Origin: AC-49 sp963817035
GTDB lineage: Bacteria > Actinomycetota > Thermoleophilia > Solirubrobacterales > Solirubrobacteraceae
Length of the DNA: 64,000 bases
Reading direction: 5' to 3'
Assembly (NCBI GenBank): GCA_963817035.1
Contig: CAWFMM010000004.1
Span: 868,001-932,000, forward strand
The translations under genes and the position numbers were made by a program. Position 1 is the stretch's first letter. Each line of letters starts with the position of its first letter. Below the pieces are notes generated by a model. It searched no databases and was not told the origin of the DNA. It worked only from the letters and a program-made list of their open reading frames with translations. This document shows, piece by piece, positions 57,785 through 64,000 of this stretch.

Positions 57785-57883
57785 GCTAGCAACCGGGACA
57801 CCGCTGCCCCGCTTTCGGCGTGCACACAGCCAGTGTCGCGAAGCTGACAGACGAGTGTTCGGCGCGACCGTAGCGTGACGGTC

Positions 57884-58573
57884 ATGCCCAACCATGGCCC
57901 CCTCAGCACCACGAAACGCATCGCGCTGCTCGCCGCGATCGCCGGCCTCGCGGCGACACCGACGCTCGCCGCTCCGACCGCGCCGCTCAAGACCGTGCCG
58001 CGCTCGGCGCTGCTCGTCACAGAGGGATCACTGACTGCCCAGGGGACCCACGGCGCGTCACGGACCCGCGACGCGGCGATGCGCGCCGTCGTGCGTGACC
58101 GCGGCCATCACGCGACCCGTGCGCGCCTGTCGTTCCAGCTGCGCGGCCCGAGCACCACGACGCAGGCGCTCGGCTCCGGGATCGTGCGCCGCCAGGTCGG
58201 CCTCAAGCTGCTGGCCGGCGATCCATGCAACCTCGTCTACGTCATGTGGCGCGCCGCGCCCGACCGCTCGATCGAGGTCCTGGTCAAGCGCAACCCCGGC
58301 CAGACGACCTCGGCGCAGTGCGGCAACGCCGGCTACCACGAGGTCGCGCTCGTGCCGCTGACCGCCGCGCCGTCGACCGATCGCGACCCCCACGTGCTCC
58401 AGGCGCGGGTGCGCCCGGCGGCCTCCGGCGGCGTCGCGCTGACCGTCTTCGCCGACGGCGACGTGGTCTACCAGGGCACGCTCCCAGCCTCGCTGGCCGC
58501 CGGTCTCGCCGGCCCGGCGGGGGTTCGCAGCGACAACGGCGACTACGTGGTGCGGTTGTCGAGCGCCCCGTGA
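57884..58573 (+). CDS. Secreted protein of unknown function
   Basis: 229 residues with an N-terminal signal peptide (KRIALLAAIAGLAATPTLA, cleavage likely after ALA-like residues near 30). The mature part is Ala/Arg-rich beta-type sequence with two Cys (DPCNLVYVMW and SAQCGNAGYH) that could form a disulfide. It resembles no family I can name. The ATG at 57884 follows a GTG three codons upstream; which one is used is unclear. The ECF sigma gene follows after 58 bp. Confidence 0.65.
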   Translation: MPNHGPLSTTKRIALLAAIAGLAATPTLAAPTAPLKTVPRSALLVTEGSLTAQGTHGASRTRDAAMRAVVRDRGHHATRARLSFQLRGPSTTTQALGSGIVRRQVGLKLLAGDPCNLVYVMWRAAPDRSIEVLVKRNPGQTTSAQCGNAGYHEVALVPLTAAPSTDRDPHVLQARVRPAASGGVALTVFADGDVVYQGTLPASLAAGLAGPAGVRSDNGDYVVRLSSAP

Positions 58574-58631
58574 CCCCCTGACAAAAGATCAGGGACTTCC
58601 CCCATACCGAGGGGTGGCGCTGGGGCGCAGC

Positions 58632-59162
58632 ATGCTCCCCATGCTCAACCGACCCGCGAACGCCCCCGCCGATTCCGAACACACCCTGGATCCCGAGCTT
58701 CTCGGCGAGCACATGGAGCGCCTCCAGATGGCCGCGATGGCGCTCTGTGGCTCGCGCCACGAGGCCGAGGACCTCGTCCAGGACACGCTGCTGAAGATCC
58801 TGCGCCGCCCACGCCAGGTGCGCGGCGACGACTTCGTCTACCTCACCTGCGCGCTGCGCAACACCCACTACTCGACCCACCGCCGCACGCTCGCGCGCCC
58901 GCAGACCGTGCCGATGCCCGAGTCGCTCGACACGTTCACCGCCGCGGTGTCCCCGAGCGTCGAACGCGCGGTGCTCGCTCGCGAAGTGCTCGGCGCCGTC
59001 GCCAAGCTCCCGGCGCCGCTGCGCGATGCGCTCGTCTCGGTCCACGTCGCCGGCTGGGACTGCCGTCAGACCGCCAAGCACCTGGGCGTGCGCGAGGGGA
59101 CGATCATGAGCCGCTGCTTCCGCGCCCGCGAGCGGCTCGCCCCGCAGTTTCAGACCGCCTGA
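58632..59162 (+). CDS. ECF-type RNA polymerase sigma factor
   Basis: 176 residues. Region 2 has MAAMALCGSRHEAEDLVQDT and LLKILRR; region 4 has VAKLPAPLRDALVSVHVAGW and AKHLGVREGTIMSRCFRARE. Short for an ECF factor with only the two core regions. No anti-sigma gene is beside it; an M48 protease gene is convergent and ends 10 bp away. Start could also be the ATG at 58641. Confidence 0.85.
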   Translation: MLPMLNRPANAPADSEHTLDPELLGEHMERLQMAAMALCGSRHEAEDLVQDTLLKILRRPRQVRGDDFVYLTCALRNTHYSTHRRTLARPQTVPMPESLDTFTAAVSPSVERAVLAREVLGAVAKLPAPLRDALVSVHVAGWDCRQTAKHLGVREGTIMSRCFRARERLAPQFQTA

Positions 59163-59172
59163 GCGCGGCCGA

Positions 59173-60198
59173 TCAGAGGTCGTCGGGCTCGTCAGGATCG
59201 GCGGGCGCGCGCGTCGTGCCGCGCACCCAGTCGCTGCTCGTCGCCAGCCAATCGCCGACCTGCTTGCTCGCATGGTCGAGCTGCTCGCGAACGTCGGCGA
59301 ACGTCTCCTTGAAGCGCTCGCCGTAGTGGTCGACGGCGTCGGCTGCGTGCTCGCGGACCGGCGGCTCCTCGCCGCGGCGGATGTACTCGCCGCCGACGAT
59401 CCGGTCGTACTCGCCCGAACGGACCCAGTCGAGCAGCTCCTTGGCGCGGTTGACGGAAAGGGGGTGGGTCTGGCGCAGTTCGAGGCTGCGGCGGGAGACC
59501 CACTCCAGCCCGTTGGCACCCGCGCCGAACTCCTCGGCCTGGCGCAGGAACGCGCCGAGGTTCAGGTCGCTGGCGGGGACGCCGGCGGCGAGCACCATCA
59601 GCGCGCGGCAGACCGCCTCGGGGTCGCGCGTGACCAGCGCGGCGGCGCGGTCGCAGCTCAGCTCGGTCGCGCGGTACCACTCCATCAGCGCCATGCGCAC
59701 CGCCGCGAGCGGCAGGCCGATCATCGGGATGCGCCGGACGTTGAGCAGGATCAGCAGCGCGGTCCGGTACAGCGCGTGGTCGGAGAGGATATGTCCGGCC
59801 TCGTGCCCGAGAACGGCGCGCAGACCGTGGTCGTCGAGTAGGCGCACGGCCTCGGAGTTGAGGACGATGACCGGGTTCTTCGAGCCAACCGCCGACGCGT
59901 TGGCGAGCGGAAACTGCGTCAGGTAGAGCGCGGGCACCGGTTCGATGTCGAGCACGCCGTAGGCGTGGCGGTGCAGCGCCCAGACGGCGGGGAGCTGATC
60001 CTCACCGAGCCGCAGCGAACTGCCGAGCGATGACGACCGCAGCGCCCGCTCGTACCCCAGCGAGATGAGCTGGCGCACGATCAGATCGAGGTACGGGATC
60101 GCGGCCAGCGCCGAGGTCGCCGCGCGGTCGGCCGGATGCTCGTAGGACTTCGGTGAGATCGCCGTGAGGCGAAACGCTTCGGCCGGGGTTGAGCTCAT
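59173..60198 (-). CDS. M48-family zinc metalloprotease
   Basis: 341 residues. The zinc motif GHEAGHILSDH is near residue 131, with the third ligand Glu in MEWYRATELSCDRAAAL. One or two hydrophobic segments (TALLILLNVRRIPMIGLPLA) suggest membrane association like HtpX. Residues after about 230 (YGERFKETFADVREQLDH) are helical and may be cytoplasmic. Possibly a membrane-protein quality-control protease. Confidence 0.88.
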   Translation of the reverse strand: MSSTPAEAFRLTAISPKSYEHPADRAATSALAAIPYLDLIVRQLISLGYERALRSSSLGSSLRLGEDQLPAVWALHRHAYGVLDIEPVPALYLTQFPLANASAVGSKNPVIVLNSEAVRLLDDHGLRAVLGHEAGHILSDHALYRTALLILLNVRRIPMIGLPLAAVRMALMEWYRATELSCDRAAALVTRDPEAVCRALMVLAAGVPASDLNLGAFLRQAEEFGAGANGLEWVSRRSLELRQTHPLSVNRAKELLDWVRSGEYDRIVGGEYIRRGEEPPVREHAADAVDHYGERFKETFADVREQLDHASKQVGDWLATSSDWVRGTTRAPADPDEPDDL

Positions 60199-60243
60199 GT
60201 ATCGGAGCCTAGACCAAGGGGCCAGCCTATACTCAAGGTCCGC

Positions 60244-60585
60244 TTGTCCAGCCCATCTCTTCCTCAGCGATTCTCGGTTACCGAGCAGCCCCGCGACGAT
60301 GGAGCGACCGTCGTCGTCGTGCGCGGTGAGCTCGATCTCGCGACCGCGGGCCGGCTCCAGGAGACCCTCGACGCGCTGGCCGAGCAGGAGTCGAGCACGA
60401 TTCTCGATCTGTCCAACGTGGGGTTCCTCGACTCGACCGGCCTCAGGGTGATCGTCTCGGCCGCCCGGGCCAGCGAGGCGTCCGGCTGGTCGTTCGCGGT
60501 CGCGCCCGAGGTCACCGCGCCCGTCGCGCGCCTGTTCGAGCTCGTCGACGCGCAGAGCATCCTGCCGTTCGCCGCTGCCGGCTGA
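60244..60585 (+). CDS. STAS-domain anti-sigma factor antagonist
   Basis: 113 residues: VVVVRGELDLATAGRLQETL, ILDLSNVGFLDSTGLRVIVS. Ser64 in FLDSTGL is at the phosphorylation position of SpoIIAA-type proteins. It would bind an anti-sigma kinase elsewhere in the genome. TTG start. Convergent with the MMPL gene 15 bp away. Confidence 0.9.
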   Translation: MSSPSLPQRFSVTEQPRDDGATVVVVRGELDLATAGRLQETLDALAEQESSTILDLSNVGFLDSTGLRVIVSAARASEASGWSFAVAPEVTAPVARLFELVDAQSILPFAAAG

Positions 60586-60600
60586 GCGGCTCGATGTGCG

Positions 60601-63327
60601 TCAATGTTGCGACGCCGCGAGGCCGGCGGTGGGCTCGTCGAGCAGCCGGCGATAGTCGTCGGAGAGCGCCGCGCGGACGTACTCGAACTCGGTCGGGCCC
60701 ATCGCGTCGCGCAGTGCGCCGAAGACGGTGACGACCGCCTCGCGCGCGTCGAGCTCCGGGAGGTCGGTGCGCTCCGCGACGCGCTGGACGAACTCGTCGG
60801 CGTCGAACCGCTGCGCTCGGCCGGCGCCGTGTAGCTCGCCGGCGAGCGCGGGCGGCAACCGCCGTCCGACCTCAAGCGCCTCGCGCGAGCTGAGCCGCTC
60901 GCCGAGCACGGCCAGCGTCGCTTCGACCGCGGGCGTCTCGATCGACGGACCATCCACCGCGACGGCGGGGTCGGCCTCAGGCAGGAACGCCTCCTCGGCC
61001 ACTGGCTGCCGGGCCCGGCCCGGCCACCACGCGAAGTCTCCGGCAAGCGAGATGAGCCCCGGCACGAGCGCGCTGCGGACGATCACGGTGTCGAGCAGCA
61101 CGCCGATCGTCAGCAGCAGTGCGAGCTCGCGGAACGAGCGCAGCGGGACGACCGCCAACATCGCGAACGTCCCTGCCAGCGTCACGCCGGCGACGGTGAT
61201 CGCGCGCGAGGCCTGGGGCACGGCGACCGCGATCGCCTCGCGCGACCGACGCCGGGCTGATTCCGCGCGGATGCGCCCGGCGACGAGCACGTTGTAATCG
61301 GAGCCCAGCGCGACAAGCACGACCGCGCCCACGAGCGGCACGTAGTACGTGATCTGGAAGTCGCCGTAGGTCGCCTTGACCGCGAGGGTGGTCAGGCCGA
61401 GCGCGGCGAGGTAGCCCAGCGCGCTGGCCGCGAGCAGCAGGACCGGTGCGACGAGTGCGCGCAGGAAGATGGCGAGCAGCAGCAACGTGACGATCGCCAT
61501 GGCGACTGCGATCCGGATGAAGTCGCTCCTGACCGCATCGACGCTCTGCGCGCCCAGGGCGCTGTCGCCGCCGTAAGAGATCCGCGCAGCGGCGGGCAGT
61601 CCGGCGCGGCGCGCCAGACCCGGCATCGCGGCGCGCAGCGCGCGGAAGTCGGCCAGCGTCTGGGCCGCGGTCGGGTCGTCGTCGAAGACGACGATGATCC
61701 GCGCGGCGTTGCCGGACGGCGAGGTCAGCACGCGCGGCGCCTCGGGGGCCACATCGAGCACCGCCGCTTGCGCCGACGGCCCGAGGGTCGCTGCGACTCC
61801 GGGCTGCCGTTCGATTGCCTGGCGCAGCCGTTCGGTGGCGGCGTCGGCTTGTCCGAGTCCGGTGCCGGACAGGACGACATCGGTCGGCGTGAGGATCCCG
61901 CCGACGAACCCCTTCGCCGCCTGGCCGGCGGTCTGATGGACGGCGCTGGAGGCCGGCAGTCCGGCGATCAGCGACACGCCGAGCCGGGCGTGGCGTGCCT
62001 GACCGGCGGCGAGCCCGAGCCCGGCGATGCAGAGCACGACGAGCAGCGCGGCGATCGGGCGTGACGCGAGCATCCGCGCGGCGACCGGCCCGACCGAGGA
62101 GCGCCCTTCGGCCTCGGCCTCGCGGCGTCCGGCGGCGATCGCGCCGCGCGTCCCGGCGAGGCGCCGGAACAGGCGCTCAGGCGCCCGCGACCCGGCCGCG
62201 GCGGGCTCCGGTTGGCTCGTCGGTGCCTCGCCGACCGAGCGGCCGAACAGCCACGGTCCGAGAATCCCGAGCACCGCCGGGACGAGCGTCGCCGCGACGG
62301 CGGTCACGACCAGAGCGCACCCGGCGAGGCCGGGGCCGAACGCGCGGAAGAACCCGAGTTGCGCCGCGAGCAGCGCGCACGAGCAGCCGGCGACGATCGT
62401 CCCTGCGGCGAGCACGCTCGGCGCGACGCGTGACGTCGCGATGCGGGCGGCGTCGAGCGGCTCGCGGCCCAGCGCCATCTGCCGGCGGGCCTGCGAGAGG
62501 AAGAAGACCGTGTAGTCGGTGACGAGCCCGAGCAGGAAGACCACGAGCAGCGGCTCGATCTCGCGCGGGACCGAAAAGCCGAACGTCTCGCCGGCCCACG
62601 CCACCGCGCGAACGGCGATCACGTATGCCAGTCCGGCCGTCCCGAGTGTGACGAGCGGGGCGAGCAGCGAGCGGAAATACGCGGTCACGACGAGCGCGAT
62701 GACGAGGATCGTCGCGAGCGTGATCCACGGAAGCACGTCGTCGATCTGGGTGAACTGCTCGACCTGCGCGGGCGAGTCGCCGGTGACGCTGTCGGGCACG
62801 CCGACGGTCCGGGCGTAGCGCTGGCCGATCGCGACGCGGGTGCTCAGGTCGACCGACGGATTGATGAGCAGGTAGTCGACGATCGTCGTGTGCTGCTCGC
62901 GCCACTTTGCGCTCAGCGTGTCGATGAGCGGGACGACGCCGCGCAGCTGCGCGCCCGGCCGGCGCCCGTTCACCAGCGCCTGTTGCGCGGCGGCCACCTG
63001 GCGGTTGATGTCGGCGTCGCGCAGGCCGCCGCGCCGGCGCTGCACGACGATGACGTCGGACCCGACCGGAGCGCCGAACTGCGAGATCGCCCGCAGCTCG
63101 GTCCGGGCCGCCGGCGCGTTCTTCGGGACGATGTCGTCCAGAGCGCCGTTGGAACTGCTGCCGAGCGTCGGCAGCTGGGTCACCGCGAGCACGACCGCGA
63201 CGATCCAGAACGCGACGATCGCCCAGCGCCCGGCGACGACCGTTCTGGCCACTCGGCCGGGCTCCCGCTCCAAGGCGTTCAGATCCTTCACCCGCGGCGG
63301 CATACCCGAGGCGGCGAGCTTCGACAC
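60601..63327 (-). CDS. MMPL-family RND transporter with C-terminal DUF2267-like domain
   Basis: 908 residues. Two RND/MMPL repeats each with a periplasmic loop and six hydrophobic helices: VVAGRWAIVAFWIVAVVLA starts TM1, LLVVFLLGLVTDYTVFFLSQ and VALGSDYNVLVAGRIRAES are the GxxxDY motifs. About residues 790-905 are a soluble, acid/Leu-rich tail: VLGERLSSREALEVGRRLP, QRFDADEFVQRVAERTDL, VFGALRDAMGPTEFEYVRA, which looks like two DUF2267 repeats. DUF2267 is normally a separate protein. GTG at 63327 or ATG at 63303 may be the start. Confidence 0.88.
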   Translation of the reverse strand: MSKLAASGMPPRVKDLNALEREPGRVARTVVAGRWAIVAFWIVAVVLAVTQLPTLGSSSNGALDDIVPKNAPAARTELRAISQFGAPVGSDVIVVQRRRGGLRDADINRQVAAAQQALVNGRRPGAQLRGVVPLIDTLSAKWREQHTTIVDYLLINPSVDLSTRVAIGQRYARTVGVPDSVTGDSPAQVEQFTQIDDVLPWITLATILVIALVVTAYFRSLLAPLVTLGTAGLAYVIAVRAVAWAGETFGFSVPREIEPLLVVFLLGLVTDYTVFFLSQARRQMALGREPLDAARIATSRVAPSVLAAGTIVAGCSCALLAAQLGFFRAFGPGLAGCALVVTAVAATLVPAVLGILGPWLFGRSVGEAPTSQPEPAAAGSRAPERLFRRLAGTRGAIAAGRREAEAEGRSSVGPVAARMLASRPIAALLVVLCIAGLGLAAGQARHARLGVSLIAGLPASSAVHQTAGQAAKGFVGGILTPTDVVLSGTGLGQADAATERLRQAIERQPGVAATLGPSAQAAVLDVAPEAPRVLTSPSGNAARIIVVFDDDPTAAQTLADFRALRAAMPGLARRAGLPAAARISYGGDSALGAQSVDAVRSDFIRIAVAMAIVTLLLLAIFLRALVAPVLLLAASALGYLAALGLTTLAVKATYGDFQITYYVPLVGAVVLVALGSDYNVLVAGRIRAESARRRSREAIAVAVPQASRAITVAGVTLAGTFAMLAVVPLRSFRELALLLTIGVLLDTVIVRSALVPGLISLAGDFAWWPGRARQPVAEEAFLPEADPAVAVDGPSIETPAVEATLAVLGERLSSREALEVGRRLPPALAGELHGAGRAQRFDADEFVQRVAERTDLPELDAREAVVTVFGALRDAMGPTEFEYVRAALSDDYRRLLDEPTAGLAASQH

Positions 63328-63368
63328 GCCAACTTCGGGCGCCCCCGGGGCCGCGTAGTCTCGCGGGC

Positions 63369-64000
63369 GTGCTTGACGTGCTGAGCGAAGCCGAACGCGA
63401 GCTGATCAGCGAGAGCGCGCCGCCGACCGGCGCGGCGGCGATGAAGGCCGTGCTCACCGACGCGCGGTTCAGCGACTCCGACTGGATCTTCGAGCGCAAG
63501 CTCGACGGCGTGCGGTGTGTCGCCGCCCGTACCTCAGACGGCGTGCGGCTGTACTCGCGCAACGACCTGTCGCTCAACGACCGCTACCCCGAGGTCGTGA
63601 CCGCGGTCGGCGCTCAGGCGGCCACGCGCTTCGTCCTCGACGGTGAGGTCATCGCGTTCGAGGGCGCCCAGACGAGCTTCGCCGCGCTCGCCCGGCGCGG
63701 GCAGCACTCGGTGCCGATCTTCTACTACGTCTTCGACATCCTGTGGCTCGAGGGCCACGATGTGCGCCGCCTGCCGCTGCTGACCCGCAAGCGCCTGCTG
63801 CGCGCCGCGATCGCCTTCGACGATCCGCTGCGCCTGACGACGCATCGCAACACCGACGGCGTGGCGCTGTTCACCGAGGCGTGTCGCAAGGGCTGGGAAG
63901 GGTTGATCGCTAAGCGCGCGCTCAGCCCGTACACCTCGACGCGCTCGAAGGACTGGCTGAAGTTCAAGTGCGAGCACGGCCAGGAGCTCGTCGTCGGCGG
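63369..64000 (+). CDS. ATP-dependent DNA ligase, LigD-type (cut by window edge)
   Basis: About 210 codons are visible from a GTG at 63369. The nucleotidyl-transferase motif I is FERKLDGVR with the adenylated Lys; LYSRNDLSLNDRYPEV, FVLDGEVIAFEG, YYVFDILWLEGHDVR and GWEGLIAKRALSPYTSTRSK are motifs III-V of ATP-dependent ligases. No polymerase or nuclease domain precedes it, so it is a stand-alone or C-terminally extended ligase of the NHEJ type. Divergent from the MMPL gene, 41 bp apart. Confidence 0.9.
   Translation, partial: MLDVLSEAERELISESAPPTGAAAMKAVLTDARFSDSDWIFERKLDGVRCVAARTSDGVRLYSRNDLSLNDRYPEVVTAVGAQAATRFVLDGEVIAFEGAQTSFAALARRGQHSVPIFYYVFDILWLEGHDVRRLPLLTRKRLLRAAIAFDDPLRLTTHRNTDGVALFTEACRKGWEGLIAKRALSPYTSTRSKDWLKFKCEHGQELVVG

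Noticed and set aside
1..64000. tRNA, rRNA, riboswitch or insertion-sequence features
   Set aside because: None could be recognised by eye; a covariance-model and IS search would be needed to exclude short or degenerate ones.

Overview
This is a 64-kb, GC-rich (roughly 70% by eye), densely packed chromosomal window from an actinobacterium. Many starts are GTG or TTG, ATGA/GTGA/TGATG stop-start overlaps are common, and there are abundant P450s, 3Fe-4S ferredoxins, luciferase-like (LLM) and PPOX/F420-type flavoproteins and a LigD-type DNA ligase. A Thermoleophilia/Solirubrobacterales-like host is my inference from this gene style, not a proven placement. I saw no rRNA, tRNA, CRISPR array, transposase, integrase or phage gene.

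Region 1 (1-24.5 kb) is a catabolic island. It has three crotonase-fold proteins at 531-1289, 12112-12958 (frameshifted) and 18617-19453. All carry, in the right order, the active-site residues known from 6-oxocamphor hydrolase, an enzyme that cleaves cyclic beta-diketones by a retro-Claisen reaction. Around them lie P450s, matching small ferredoxins, SDR and aldo/keto reductases, acyl-CoA dehydrogenases, an acyl-CoA ligase, an old-yellow-enzyme/dienoyl-CoA-reductase-type flavoprotein, an HsaA-like flavin monooxygenase and SnoaL-fold proteins. A reasonable reading is hydroxylation, oxidation to a beta-diketone, hydrolytic ring opening, CoA activation and beta-oxidation of terpenoid or alicyclic compounds.

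Region 2 (24.5-29.5 kb) holds the most unusual system. Two translationally coupled genes each encode half of a Rieske oxygenase. One protein has an intact [2Fe-2S] Rieske motif but no mononuclear-iron motif. The other has the mononuclear-iron motif but has lost the whole cluster-binding segment. An SMP-30-like lactonase and two LLM-type proteins flank them.

Region 3 (29.5-36.4 kb) is one overlapping operon: MBL-fold alkylsulfatase-like hydrolase, SDR, CysQ-type PAP phosphatase, sulfotransferase, CysD and a CysN-CysC fusion. It can in principle make PAPS, use it and recycle PAP.

Region 4 (36.4-49.5 kb) is a second catabolic block with an IclR regulator, three more P450s, VOC, dienelactone hydrolase, amidohydrolase, epimerase, cupin, AhpD/CMD-like, PPOX and LLM genes, and a DHA2 drug exporter.

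Region 5 (50-56.3 kb) is a leucine/isovalerate (Liu-type) operon: acyl-CoA dehydrogenase, HMG-CoA lyase, biotin carboxylase and carboxyltransferase. It faces a frameshifted TetR regulator.

Region 6 (56.3-64 kb) is more housekeeping-like: DHA2 exporter, secreted protein, ECF sigma factor, M48 protease, STAS protein, an MMPL transporter with a C-terminal DUF2267-like domain, and the start of a LigD-type ligase.

The catabolic part is littered with gene debris: truncated pieces of an FAD oxidoreductase, a CMD-like protein, a GntR regulator, an LLM protein, a P450, a probable TPP enzyme and an amidohydrolase, a 65-bp tandem duplication of an SDR start, and three single-base insertions that break otherwise conserved genes. 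This suggests frequent recombination, although some frameshifts may be sequencing errors.
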